NCBI GenBank assembly: GCA_963717195.1
Contig: CAVQVR010000006.1
Span: 1-64,000, forward strand
Source of the DNA: JACDAE01 sp963717195
Lineage (GTDB): Bacteria; Chloroflexota; Ktedonobacteria; Ktedonobacterales; Ktedonobacteraceae
Length of the DNA: 64,000 nucleotides
Direction: 5' to 3'
Positions 15,984 to 24,978 of this stretch are shown here, piece by piece. The notes beneath the pieces were generated by a model, which saw only the letters and a list, made by a program, of their open reading frames with translations, was not told the DNA's origin and ran no database searches. Position numbers and translations under genes: made by a program. Position 1 is the first letter of the stretch. Every line of letters begins with the position of its first letter.

Positions 15984-18011
15984 ATGCTAAACTACAGCGT
16001 GACTACATCATTTACAAAGAAAAACGACGCCTGGTGGTATCGAATACGACCCCGGCTCATAATATTTTATCTAGCAATTGCCCTGTGCTTGCTTGCACTA
16101 AGTGCAATAGGCCATCAACGCCTTCTTAACGAGATCGGCAAAACATTTGGCGGCTTCTTCTGGGCCGTCGACATCGACACTGGAAACACTGTTGTCGTCA
16201 CGTCTATTCCACCACAACTCCCTCCTTTTGAGGTAAAAGCAGATTTATTGACCAGTACCTCACAGATCATTGCGATCAATAAGCTCAAAGGGCCTGACAG
16301 TTTTCCGAAAATCTATAAGGAAATACACCCCGGCACTCCTGTCACCTATACCATACTACTTAATAACCATACGCTTGCTTCGTTTACACGTCCAACTGCT
16401 ACATTTACGCTGGATATGTGGTGGCAAAACTATGGCCTGAGCTTGTTGGCTGGCATTAGCTGGCTGATCGTTGGTGCTATTTTGCTGATAACAGCAACGG
16501 AGTGGACAGGAGCTGTTGAAGGATTAACGCTCTTACCCCCTGCAATGCTCCTCCTGCTCTATAGCCACTGGGGCAATGTTCAGACCACCTACACTCCCGA
16601 TCTGGTCTTCCAGCTCCTCTGGGTGCCAGCGTTTGCTCTACTGGGAGCAGCCTTTATTCACCTCAGCCTGACCTATCGCCCGTCAATACTGCATGCCGCA
16701 CGTAAACCACGCATGACCATCGACCTGCTTCCTTACCTGCCATTGATCGCGCTCCTCGCCTATGAATGGAGCTCTTATCTGCTCTTCGGACATGTCTCAA
16801 CGCGTCTTAACCTGCTCATTAGCCTGGGATACGCTGCTATCGGCGGCCTGATCAGCCTCTGTATCGGCCTTACTTCACTTATACAGATTGGTCGCTTACC
16901 GCCGCGCCGCTATGTACAGAAACAGGAAACCGCCCAGGAACGTATTCCATCACGCGTTCGCCAGCGCATCGGCGACCTCCTGACACTATGGATTGGCGGC
17001 GTGGGACTTGGCTTCTGCCTCGGCGTTCTGCCCATCCTCCTGACTGGTCAGACCCTCTTGCCCCTTCCAATGTTTTACATATTGGCCGGCATCTATCCGT
17101 TGCTGCTCCTATACGCTATCCGCTCGCTGCGCCTGATAGACCAGCTTCACATGACGCTGGAACAGCGCGAGGAGGCACTACGTGAACAGCAGAAAACTGC
17201 CACAGAGCTACGACGCACTAATACCGAACTTGCGCAAGCAACCTCACTTTTACTCCACGCAGATGCCCACCTGCGCTCCATCCTCTCCCAACGCATCCAT
17301 GACCAGCCGAAACAGCAGGCATTGCGCATTCGTTCACTATTAGGACACTGGCAACATAAGCTGCGTGTCGAGGCTGAAAGAGACGCCGAAGGTAAAGTGG
17401 GAGTACAGCCCATCATTGAAGCACTCGGCAAGGTACGTAAGATCAGTGAAGAATTGGAGGGCGATCTGCGTGGATTACAACTACTGGTTGAAGATGTGTA
17501 CCAACGACGCAGCCTGGGCCTCAAACTGCACCTGGAAAAACTGATCCGCGAAGACCTGCCCGGCCTTCACCCCGAGTCGCCGCTTAAAGTGCAGACCGAC
17601 CTCTGGGCCCTCGATGTTCTCAGCCCCGACCTCGAACAAAGCGAGGAGGGTGAAAAAATCGCGGAAGCCATCTCCTACACCGTGACCCAGGCTCTACTCA
17701 ATATCTATAACCATGCAGCCGCAACCTACGCAACTGTACGCACCATTGATACTAATGACACCCTGGAAGTCTACATCAGCGACGATGGACGCGGCTTCGA
17801 TCCCGAACAGATCTCTCCCGAAAAAACCAGCCTGTTTAAAGCAAAATTGAAAGCACGAGAAGCAGGCGGAATAGTTGCCCTTAAATCTGTCCCTCGCCCA
17901 CTACCAGGCCATGGCACAATCGTTATCCTATGTATCCCGCTTTCCTCCTCTAAACAGTTAAATTATCCAGAAGCACTTCTTGAGCCTGGAAATGCTGAAC
18001 CGTTTGTGTGA
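15984..18011 (+). CDS. Membrane sensor histidine kinase (ComP/NarL-partner type)
   Basis: A 675-residue kinase. An N-terminal helix (about 25-43) and an extracytoplasmic segment of about 100 residues are followed by about eight further membrane helices to residue 385. A coiled coil then leads to a dimerisation/phosphoacceptor helix SQRIHDQPKQQALRIRSLL with His439. The C-terminal HATPase domain has a recognisable N-box (QALLNIYNHAAAT) and G1 box (ISDDGRGFDPEQ). The H-box is diverged from the usual ELHD form of this class. AGAGGA precedes the ATG. The likely partner is the NarL-type response regulator at 19945, across the Ser/Thr kinase gene, on the opposite strand. The signal is unknown. Confidence 0.82.
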   Translation: MLNYSVTTSFTKKNDAWWYRIRPRLIIFYLAIALCLLALSAIGHQRLLNEIGKTFGGFFWAVDIDTGNTVVVTSIPPQLPPFEVKADLLTSTSQIIAINKLKGPDSFPKIYKEIHPGTPVTYTILLNNHTLASFTRPTATFTLDMWWQNYGLSLLAGISWLIVGAILLITATEWTGAVEGLTLLPPAMLLLLYSHWGNVQTTYTPDLVFQLLWVPAFALLGAAFIHLSLTYRPSILHAARKPRMTIDLLPYLPLIALLAYEWSSYLLFGHVSTRLNLLISLGYAAIGGLISLCIGLTSLIQIGRLPPRRYVQKQETAQERIPSRVRQRIGDLLTLWIGGVGLGFCLGVLPILLTGQTLLPLPMFYILAGIYPLLLLYAIRSLRLIDQLHMTLEQREEALREQQKTATELRRTNTELAQATSLLLHADAHLRSILSQRIHDQPKQQALRIRSLLGHWQHKLRVEAERDAEGKVGVQPIIEALGKVRKISEELEGDLRGLQLLVEDVYQRRSLGLKLHLEKLIREDLPGLHPESPLKVQTDLWALDVLSPDLEQSEEGEKIAEAISYTVTQALLNIYNHAAATYATVRTIDTNDTLEVYISDDGRGFDPEQISPEKTSLFKAKLKAREAGGIVALKSVPRPLPGHGTIVILCIPLSSSKQLNYPEALLEPGNAEPFV

Positions 18012-18035
18012 TTTGCTCACTAGCGAGAAATTCAC

Positions 18036-18065
18036 CTGGGCGTCATAAACGCGGCCCCTACGCGT
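18036..18065. repeat. Dispersed GGCCCCTAC repeat copy
   Basis: A copy of the dispersed family (CTGGGCGTCATAAACGCGGC, then CCCTACGCG), 25 bp after the histidine kinase stop codon. It closely resembles part of the copy at 56416-56512. Confidence 0.55.
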
Positions 18066-18130
18066 TTGTCGAGGTAAAAACCCCACCAATCAATAGAAGT
18101 ATATCAATACTATAATTATAATGGGACTCA

Positions 18131-18159
18131 TTGCACAATTTAATGAAATGTGGTACTAT
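18131..18159 (+). promoter_or_regulatory. Promoter for the Ser/Thr kinase gene
   Basis: TTGCAC (18131-18136), a 17-bp spacer and TACTAT (18154-18159). The leader would be about 90 nt. Confidence 0.5.
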
Positions 18160-18257
18160 ATTTTCCGTATAAAATGTACATAATACGACTGAGTTTCTTA
18201 TCTACTTTTCATTGGCAGGCAAGCTATAAAAGTCAGTCGTGTTGAGGGAGTATTATA

Positions 18258-19871
18258 GTGGTTGATCGTATAGGGCAACAATTTGGTAGTTATCGCTTAA
18301 TACGCTTTCTTGGCCAGGGTGGCTTCGCGGAGGTCTATCTGGGCGAGCATATTCATCTGAGGTCTCAGGTAGCTGTGAAGGTATTGCATACGCGCCTGAT
18401 TGCGCGTCAACAGGAGCAGTTTCTGCGTGAAGCACGTACGATTGCATCACTTGATCATCCCGGCATTGTACAGGTACTGGATTGTGGCGTGGAACATGGA
18501 GTGCCGTTTCTTATTATGACCTACGCACCTCATGGTTCTTTGCGCCAACTCTATCCAGAAGGGGCACGCCTCCCTATCGCTGCCATCCTTTCTTATGTTC
18601 GTCCAATTGCTTCGGTACTTACATACGCCCATGAGCGCAAATTAATTCATCGTGATATCAAGCCGGAAAATATTCTGTTAGATGGCAACAAAGAAGTACT
18701 ACTCAGCGATTTCGGCATCGCCGTAGTTTCTTCTTCATCGACCTCACCTGATACAAAGGAAGTTGCTGGTACTATTGCCTATATGGCACCGGAACAGATT
18801 ATGGGCAAGCCACGTGCGGCAAGCGACCAGTACGCACTCGGAATTATTGTCTATGAGTGGCTTAGCGGAGAACTTCCCTTCCGGGGCACATTTCTTGAGA
18901 CATGCACACAACACCTCTATGCCCCTCCTCCATCCTTGTGCGAAAAAACTCCCACGCTTTCTCCAGCACTGGAAAAAGTCGTTTTTAAGGCTCTGGCGAA
19001 AGAACCACATCAGCGCTTTGCCAGCGTACAGGAGTTTGTGGATGCTTTAGAGGAATGCGTAAAGCCTTCTACACCTCATTTTTACTCGACGATCCAGCTT
19101 GCATTTCCAGCGCTTTCTGCGTCTTCCACGCCCTCATCTTTTAGCACGATTTCTCCGCTGGCGACCGTATCAACGCATCGTCGCCTGCTCTGGTTCTGTA
19201 TCGCAGGTCTCTGCCTGCTTATCATTATGCTATCGATCTTCACCCCTACTCTTATGCAACGCTTCTCATCTGCCGATCAACCTTCCCTTATATCGCTTGC
19301 GGCACATACTTATCAGCAACCATTGATAGAACCGCAGCTTGCTACACCCGTTCCTACAACAAGGGTTCATAGCATACCGACCCCTACATCTGCAACATCG
19401 TCCCATGGAGCACACCCTACACCAGAAACAACACCAACCAATACCTCTCATTCTGCTACAACAAAAGTTACGCCCGGAAATCCCAGCCTAGGGCAGATAC
19501 TTCCCAGGTCCACCCCCGCGATTGCTCCAGCCGATCCTGTAACTCCTACGCCTGGACCTTCCCTTCAACTACAGGTCTCTCCGGCATCGCTCACCCCACA
19601 GATATGCTCCGAGGGGCCGGGATACTGGGAGTGCCATGTCACACTTACCTCCTCGGGTTCAGACTCCGGCGAGCTTCGATGGTCTATGGCTCTATCAGGA
19701 GGTACAACAGGCATCACGACCACTATCTTACGTGGAAGACTATCAGCCGGCGAGAGCCGCTCCCTTACGATCTATATCCCCGGTGATCCGTTCGGAGGCA
19801 ATTGTACCAGCGCATCTCTAATCTTCAGCAGTTCCGCAAATACGGTAAAAGTCCCCTGGAGCTGCCCATAG
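18258..19871 (+). CDS. Transmembrane Ser/Thr protein kinase (PknB-like)
   Basis: A 537-residue Hanks-type kinase. The kinase domain (about 12-270) has the glycine loop LGQGGFAEVYLG, catalytic Lys in VAVKVL, HRDIKPEN, DFG in LLSDFGIA, the APE motif in YMAPEQ and the SDQYALG helix. A single membrane helix (about 308-328) follows a Ser/Thr-rich linker. Outside the cell there is a Pro/Thr-rich stalk (about 350-435) and a beta-rich C-terminal domain (LQLQVSPASLTPQICSE...) with four cysteines, probably Ig/BACON-like. The start is GTG 18258, after GAGGGAG. It sits between a histidine kinase and a response regulator. The extracellular domain may sense a surface ligand; this is inference. Confidence 0.92.
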   Translation: MVDRIGQQFGSYRLIRFLGQGGFAEVYLGEHIHLRSQVAVKVLHTRLIARQQEQFLREARTIASLDHPGIVQVLDCGVEHGVPFLIMTYAPHGSLRQLYPEGARLPIAAILSYVRPIASVLTYAHERKLIHRDIKPENILLDGNKEVLLSDFGIAVVSSSSTSPDTKEVAGTIAYMAPEQIMGKPRAASDQYALGIIVYEWLSGELPFRGTFLETCTQHLYAPPPSLCEKTPTLSPALEKVVFKALAKEPHQRFASVQEFVDALEECVKPSTPHFYSTIQLAFPALSASSTPSSFSTISPLATVSTHRRLLWFCIAGLCLLIIMLSIFTPTLMQRFSSADQPSLISLAAHTYQQPLIEPQLATPVPTTRVHSIPTPTSATSSHGAHPTPETTPTNTSHSATTKVTPGNPSLGQILPRSTPAIAPADPVTPTPGPSLQLQVSPASLTPQICSEGPGYWECHVTLTSSGSDSGELRWSMALSGGTTGITTTILRGRLSAGESRSLTIYIPGDPFGGNCTSASLIFSSSANTVKVPWSCP

Positions 19872-19931
19872 GCTTGCAAGCACATTGACTCCAAAATGAT
19901 GCCTCAAAACGACATAAATGCGTGTAACACT

Positions 19932-19953
19932 GTAGGGACCAGATTTATCGCGG
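19932..19953. repeat. Dispersed GTAGGGACC-ATTTATCGCGG repeat
   Basis: A 22-bp copy of the dispersed family (GTAGGGACCAGATTTATCGC, then GG). Read on the minus strand, its CCG-CGA-TAA supplies the last two residues (P, R) and the stop codon of the response regulator. Confidence 0.7.
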
Positions 19954-20707
19954 TTCATTGCGTAGCCCGGCATAGGCCTCGTACGCATGGGCAAGCAAAA
20001 CACGTCGACCAGGATCGCTGGGAGCACCTTCGATGGAAAAAAAGTTATAGAGTTCACTGACGAGGTTTTCCAGCGGACCGATATTTGGCCCGCCTTTCGT
20101 ATTTAAAAAGCCCATACGCACGGCAATATCGTCGTTACTCAACCCCCGCGAAATGAGAGCGGCACATTCCTCCTGTCGTGGAGTCAGGCGTTGCCCACGT
20201 AGCCGCTTAAGCAGATAGTCAAGAACTTCGGGATCAATAAACGTCTCATGGCGGTTAATGACGGTGGACACGATATGCTCAAGATAGGCTGGCTCCATGT
20301 TTTTGAAGAGGGCATATCCGTGCAGCCCTGATGTCTTGCCTACACGTCGACGAGCACTACGCGGAGTACCACGCCTCGTATATTCATGACGAAAGACTTC
20401 TGCCGCCAGAGTCCAACTCGGATCTTGAGTATAAATCACGACCCGTAGACCTGGAGCCATTTCCAGCAGCACACGCCCCAGTTCGACCCCATTACCGTCT
20501 CCCAGGCGCAGATCAGAGAGTACCAACCAGTTTGCCAGATTGGAAGCCTGCTCCTGGCTCAGTGCTTCTACGAGTTTGATCGCGCCCGCGACATTCCCTG
20601 CCTGCCCGCAGAGATGGAGTAGTGACGTCTCCTCGACAAATTCACATACCCCTCGTCGCTTAATAGGCGTATCATCAATGACAATTACGGGGATTCTGTG
20701 TATTCAT
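19945..20707 (-). pseudogene. NarL/LuxR-type response regulator, apparent frameshift at the start
   Basis: The open frame encodes a receiver domain (acidic pair in PVIVIDDTP, phosphoacceptor Asp in VLSDLRLGDGNG, conserved Thr in VVIYTQDP) and a C-terminal LuxR-like HTH (LTPRQEECAALISRGLSNDD onward). The frame has no ATG/GTG/TTG before an internal TTG at 20526, which would remove half of the receiver. An ATG at 20707 (M-N-T-Q-N-P) joins the receiver only if the run of four C residues (plus-strand GGGG 20689-20692) has one base fewer. A one-base insertion, real or technical, is the simplest explanation. It would partner the histidine kinase at 15984. The stop lies in a dispersed repeat. Confidence 0.75.
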
Positions 20708-21169
20708 AATTCATAGTATAACATGAAGTTCCAGTTGAAACGAAATCCTTTCCTCAGATAGTGTGTCCGTAACTGTTCATACTATCACTATGAACCAAAC
20801 ATATAAGCGGATTAGGCTACACTTATGGCTATAGTTTTTGCCTCCTAGCAAGGTCTCTCAAGCCTTGCCAGGAGACTCCTGAGAGCGCCATTCTCTCACC
20901 TGGAAATCCTTTAATGCCACTCTGCTGCTTTCAACGCAGACGAGCAACAATCGAGTTCTTTCCTTGCTAAAGAGGCACCGAGTGAGATAGAGTAAGAGGA
21001 GGAAAATCGACGTTCTTTGTCGATCCAGGTGATCGTCCTCTGGTTATCAGGAAGGAGGAGCCTCCTATAGAACTGGTAAACATTTAGTCAGACGCAGGAA
21101 AGTCCAACGTGAATACGGCGTACGTGTATTTCCGCGTCATAAATAAACTACGATAGAGGAGATTCTAAG
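20708..21169. other. Intergenic region with hairpins
   Basis: Holds an imperfect hairpin (20842-20853 with 20863-20874, 11 of 12 pairs, 9-nt loop) and a second possible stem near 21011-21024 (ATCGAC / GTCGAT). A GAGGAG ribosome site at the end serves the gene at 21170. No coding sequence is supported. Confidence 0.4.
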
Positions 21170-21580
21170 ATGAATACATGGAATGAACGCAACAAAGCGG
21201 TGATCGAGGAATTCCGCGCACATGGAGGTCTGGTGGGAGGTCAAGCACTATTAATCCTGCTGACAACCACAGGAGCCAAAACGGGCCAACCTCGCATCGC
21301 TCCCTTGATGCTGGTTCCGGATGGTGATCGTATTATTGCCGTCGCGTCCAAAGGTGGCTACCCGAAACATCCTGAGTGGTACCTCAATCTGCTGGCCCAT
21401 CCTGAAGTGACTGTTGAGGTTGGAAAAGAGAAATTTGAGACCACCGCTCGCATACTCACCGGCAAAGAGCGAGAACAAGCGTTCGCCAGAGCAGTCGACG
21501 TTTTCCCTCCCTACGCCGAATATAAAAAGAACACGACACGCGAAATCCCGGTCATTGCACTCGAACGGCCAGCCAAATAA
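21170..21580 (+). CDS. Deazaflavin (F420)-dependent nitroreductase family protein (DUF385)
   Basis: A 136-residue split-barrel protein. The family pattern is clear: LLILLTTTGAKTGQPRIAPL, then VASKGGYPKHPEWYLNLLAH and P-E-V-T-V-E-V. The HPEWYLNL signature is typical of Ddn-like F420H2-dependent reductases, which reduce quinones or nitro compounds. Length and domain are normal for the family. GAGGAG precedes the ATG. It stands alone between long intergenic regions, so its partner pathway is unknown. Presence of F420 enzymes is consistent with a Chloroflexota or actinobacterial source. Confidence 0.88.
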   Translation: MNTWNERNKAVIEEFRAHGGLVGGQALLILLTTTGAKTGQPRIAPLMLVPDGDRIIAVASKGGYPKHPEWYLNLLAHPEVTVEVGKEKFETTARILTGKEREQAFARAVDVFPPYAEYKKNTTREIPVIALERPAK

Positions 21581-21962
21581 GATCTCGATGTACGCTGCGT
21601 GAGTTCGCAGGTGATCTGGGGTAGAGCTACGCATGCTTCGCCAGGAAAAACGTGTCTTGAGGAGCATGCGTGAATTTCCTTCACCTTTGGACATTAGCGG
21701 TTCGGACGGGAACGTTTCTCTGACGGCGTCTGTTTATGATGCGCTATGTCTATCCATATATTCATAGGACTATTTGATCACAAAGAAAGTAAGGGTCATG
21801 ATGAACCAGGAAGGACGAGTATAACCCAGAAACAGATTATAGACAGGCTACATGCGGCAGCTATCAAAAAAATTTACATTATCTTAAGAGTTTCCTGATA
21901 ATTCCGAGGTAAAATCTTCCTATAATAGAGATGGCAAGATAAATGATGCTGTGGAGGTTGTT
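21581..21962. other. Intergenic region
   Basis: No gene is visible. A consensus -10 (TATAAT, 21921-21926) lies about 35 bp before the GtrA gene and probably belongs to its promoter, but I cannot find a good -35. Confidence 0.4.
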
Positions 21963-22676
21963 TTGATAGAGGTGCCTGAAATTCACCCGGATGTCCAGAC
22001 CAGTGTTTCAAGACAAGACGATCAAAAATTCCTACCTCGTCCTATCTGGAAATGCTGGACTGGACAGTTCGTTCGTTTTGGCTTCGTTGGTGTGTTGAAC
22101 ACACTCCTTGATGTACTCTTATTGAATAGCTTACTCTGGCTGTTTCCCACCACCAATACCTTCTCGATCTTGCTGTTCAATTCTCTGGCCTACAGCATTG
22201 GTGCGGTTAATAGCTTTTTCTTAAATAAATATTGGACTTTCGGCTCACATCAGCAAACATCCTGGAGCGAGGTGAGACGCTTCACCCTTACTACGTTGCT
22301 GGGTATTCTGTGCAACGACATACTCATCTGGCTGGCGAGCAAACTCCTTCTCTCGTTCATCTCGAATTCGTCTCTGGCAACAAATACTGCAAAGGTCTTC
22401 GCTATCGCAGGTACGGTTTTTGTCTCCTATCTCGGTATGCGCCTCTGGGTTTTTGTGAAAAAGCCCCCGAACATCGCCTCTCCTGAGCTACAAGAAAATG
22501 AGCGTACACCAATGCGGGAAGGTTATCAATGCCAATTCTGCCGAAAGCGCTCTTGCCTTTTGCAAGTGACTTGCCCATATACAGAAATAGGCAGCATCCC
22601 AACTCAGAAATTACAACTAAATCGCAAAATTAAAAAGGTATTACTCGTCAATAATTTCGTGCAAGAGCGTGAATAA
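21963..22676 (+). CDS. GtrA-family membrane protein with Cys-rich tail
   Basis: A four-helix membrane protein of the GtrA family, seen in FVRFGFVGVLNTLLDVLLLN, the second and third helices with FNSLAYSIGAVNSFFLNKYW, and the last helix ending LGMRLWVFVKK. GtrA-like proteins are thought to help flip undecaprenyl-linked sugars across the membrane. After residue 165 there is an unusual basic tail with cysteines (CQFCRKRSCLLQVTC) that is not part of the family. The frame is open to GTG 21951, but GGAGG at 21953-21957 places the likely start at TTG 21963. No glycosyltransferase is next to it. Confidence 0.8.
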   Translation: MIEVPEIHPDVQTSVSRQDDQKFLPRPIWKCWTGQFVRFGFVGVLNTLLDVLLLNSLLWLFPTTNTFSILLFNSLAYSIGAVNSFFLNKYWTFGSHQQTSWSEVRRFTLTTLLGILCNDILIWLASKLLLSFISNSSLATNTAKVFAIAGTVFVSYLGMRLWVFVKKPPNIASPELQENERTPMREGYQCQFCRKRSCLLQVTCPYTEIGSIPTQKLQLNRKIKKVLLVNNFVQERE

Positions 22677-22743
22677 GAACATACTATTCTAAAGTCGTAC
22701 CAACAAAATATTGCAACAGCAAAGGTTTCTTACAGGCAGTATT

Positions 22744-23736
22744 TTACATGCACGCTTCAACAACCTCACGGGATGTGGCTGGCGGTTCAAAATGTGGGAT
22801 TACCGCGCCAACCAGAACCGCATCACTTCCAAGCCGGGCTGGAAGAATCTCTAGTTGTAATGACTGCGCCTGACTCCCAAGTACAGTACGTACATGACAG
22901 AGCAAACGATTGCTCGTATAGAATGGTTCCCCTCCCAGGATCAGCACATCCGGTCTACAGAGCGTAATATACTTTACAATAGCCGTACCAAGCCAGCGAC
23001 CAATTTCACTACAGATCTGTAATGCTACACAATCACCACATTCCGCTTCCTCTACCAACAACTGTGGGCTGAAATACTCATGATTGAGCAGGCGTTGCGT
23101 TAGACTGGTCTCTACTCCACGCCGCAATGCACGCTGTACCATCCTCTGCATCGCATCAATAGAGATCAGCGTATTGATGCACCCATGCTTGCCACAGCTA
23201 CACCGTGGTCCACTAGCAGCAACCAGTAAATGACTGACGTGACCAGCGTAATTGTTTCCCAGCGGCTCTAATTGCCCATCCACCACCAGCGATGCCCCCA
23301 CCACGGCATTCACCGTCAAAAAGAGCAGGCGCTGATATCCTTTACCCGCGCCAAAACGATGTTCGCTGAGCACAGCCGCATCAACATCAACCAGCAATTG
23401 AGTTGGTAGACGATAACGGGCTTCGAGCAGATCACTGAGAGGAAAACCATTGAGCGATGGCAACTGAGGAACCTGGTGGAGACGCCGTGATGATGCATCC
23501 AATGTGCCGGGAATACTCACGCCAAGGCCACAGACATGCAGACCCTCTTCACGAGCAGCCGCCAACAGAGTGTCAATCGCACGTATATACGGGTCAAGAG
23601 TGGCAGGAGCTGGACGTCCCCTCAACGTCCTGGCATATGTACGCTGCAGCACTCGCCCGTGACGGTCAATGAGCGCAACGGTCGCCTTCCCACCCCCGAT
23701 CTCGACCCCAACCGCTACGCGCCTCTCTCTATGCAT
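22744..23736 (-). CDS. ROK-family protein (sugar kinase or regulator-like)
   Basis: A 330-residue ROK protein without an N-terminal HTH. Visible are the phosphate-loop-like VEIGGGKATVALID, the sugar-binding region GLGVSIPGTLD, the catalytic Asp in LLVDVDAAVLSEHRFG (the usual N-D is V-D here), the zinc-site His in NNYAGHVSH and the Cys motif CSCGKHGCIN. The C-terminal half has RPDVLILGG. These fit a glucokinase-like or N-acetyl-hexosamine kinase activity, but the altered residues leave a non-catalytic sugar sensor possible. A consensus promoter lies at 23847-23876. The gene is convergent with the GtrA gene. Confidence 0.85.
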   Translation of the reverse strand: MHRERRVAVGVEIGGGKATVALIDRHGRVLQRTYARTLRGRPAPATLDPYIRAIDTLLAAAREEGLHVCGLGVSIPGTLDASSRRLHQVPQLPSLNGFPLSDLLEARYRLPTQLLVDVDAAVLSEHRFGAGKGYQRLLFLTVNAVVGASLVVDGQLEPLGNNYAGHVSHLLVAASGPRCSCGKHGCINTLISIDAMQRMVQRALRRGVETSLTQRLLNHEYFSPQLLVEEAECGDCVALQICSEIGRWLGTAIVKYITLCRPDVLILGGEPFYTSNRLLCHVRTVLGSQAQSLQLEILPARLGSDAVLVGAVIPHFEPPATSREVVEACM

Positions 23737-23774
23737 CGGCTGACACCTGCAATCCCAGATTCTAGCATTTATCT

Positions 23775-23788
23775 AGAACACGCGTTCT
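23775..23788 (-). promoter_or_regulatory. Near-palindrome in the ROK gene leader, possible operator
   Basis: AGAACACGCGTTCT pairs at all but one position pair. It lies between the promoter (23847-23876) and the ROK start (23736), where a repressor or RNA structure could act. Confidence 0.35.
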
Positions 23789-23846
23789 TATTACAACAGG
23801 TCTACAGCAATAGATATAAGGACAACAACACAGTTTATGCAATCAG

Positions 23847-23876
23847 AGTATAGCTGGCGTAGAGAACATTTGTCAA
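23847..23876 (-). promoter_or_regulatory. Consensus promoter for the ROK gene
   Basis: On the minus strand, TTGACA (23871-23876), an 18-bp spacer and TATACT (23847-23852). The expected leader is about 100 nt. Confidence 0.65.
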
Positions 23877-24072
23877 GATCATTTGTTCAGAAATTTTGTA
23901 CCATGACTTTTGTATACAACCCCTTGCCACTTCCTGCATCACCGTAGCATAAAAACGCTATCCATCTGTAATAATTGTTACCGTTTCTGGCGAGAAATGC
24001 TGCTATACTCCATAGAGGGACACCGTTTCTTTGCATAGGCTAGAAAGGCATCATTTAGCTATGGAGGACGTT

Positions 24073-24273
24073 ATGCTGGACAACCCACAGTTCAAGGAGT
24101 TCTGCCCCTGTCCACAATGCCAGCTAGCACGACGCAGGGGTCTACATGTCGATTCACATAAATACGATGATATCCATGCGGAGGACGTAAGCTGGACATT
24201 CAAGTTGTTTTGTCGCTGTCGCCTGTGTAGTAATGAGCGGCGAAAACTGGTCCGAAGAGTAATAAGAGCATAA
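24073..24273 (+). CDS. Small cysteine-rich protein, possible zinc ribbon
   Basis: A 66-residue protein with two paired cysteine clusters, CPCPQC near the N-terminus and CRCRLC near the C-terminus, separated by about 36 residues. Two C-x-C-x-x-C clusters suggest a structural metal site such as zinc. The frame is open from 24031, but GGAGG at 24063-24067 with a 5-nt spacing selects ATG 24073. The remainder is basic (ERRKLVRRVIRA at the end). I do not recognise the family. It precedes two other small genes on the same strand. Confidence 0.6.
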   Translation: MLDNPQFKEFCPCPQCQLARRRGLHVDSHKYDDIHAEDVSWTFKLFCRCRLCSNERRKLVRRVIRA

Positions 24274-24408
24274 CACGTCAACCCAACTTGACATTGCCCT
24301 CCCACGTGATACAGTGTAGGGGCGTGGTTTACAAGCCCGTACGTTGACGACGCCTGTATGTCTGGTTCATGTTTACAACGTCCGATTGAACGAAACGGAG
24401 AATATACC

Positions 24409-24936
24409 GTGTCTGGAGCTTACCGACCTGAAAATACACGGGGGCAACAGCCCGCAAAGGCACCTATTCTTGGAGAAGGCCATAGTCTGACCGATGAAGA
24501 AGGTGCGATGATTCAGCAGATGATCCGCGAAGAGCAGCATTCCGCGCGTGCACTCTCTATTCCGCAAGAAGATCTGGCGGCAGAGGCAACGACGAAACTA
24601 TCACCGGAGGCGGCGCGTGTGGTTGAGGCCAGTCGCGTGCGCCAGGTACTGCAATTGTTCAACCGCGACTACCTCTATGGGCAGGGACGCTTCGACGAGT
24701 ATAAAGATGGACTGCTGCTCAAATGGGGCGATGGCTATTCGCGCAAACATATCTGGATAACGGTCGAGAACGGCAACCTGGTCTTTGAAACGAGCCATTT
24801 CAAGAAGTGCGATAAACCCTATTGCAATGGTACTCACCATGTCCTGACGCCCGACCTCTATAGCAATATCGATGTCATTAACCAGGAATTAGGCGACCAG
24901 TTCCGCCGCCCCGTCTATGAACGCTCGGAAGATTAA
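24409..24936 (+). CDS. Conserved-looking hypothetical protein
   Basis: A soluble protein of 175 residues that I do not recognise. It has a polar N-terminal half with helices (SLTDEEGAMIQQMIREEQHS) and a C-terminal globular part (LFNRDYLYGQGRFDEYKDGL, LKWGDGYSRKHIWITVENG) ending in a Cys/His cluster CDKPYCNGTHH that could bind metal. The frame begins at 24358, but GGAG before GTG 24409 makes that the better start. Only 42 bp separate it from the receiver-like gene downstream, so the two may be co-transcribed. A GTAGGGGC-type repeat (about 24316-24350) lies just upstream. Confidence 0.65.
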   Translation: MSGAYRPENTRGQQPAKAPILGEGHSLTDEEGAMIQQMIREEQHSARALSIPQEDLAAEATTKLSPEAARVVEASRVRQVLQLFNRDYLYGQGRFDEYKDGLLLKWGDGYSRKHIWITVENGNLVFETSHFKKCDKPYCNGTHHVLTPDLYSNIDVINQELGDQFRRPVYERSED

Positions 24937-24978
24937 TCGCACCCGTCGATTTACTATTGAAGCAGGATACCTATTACC

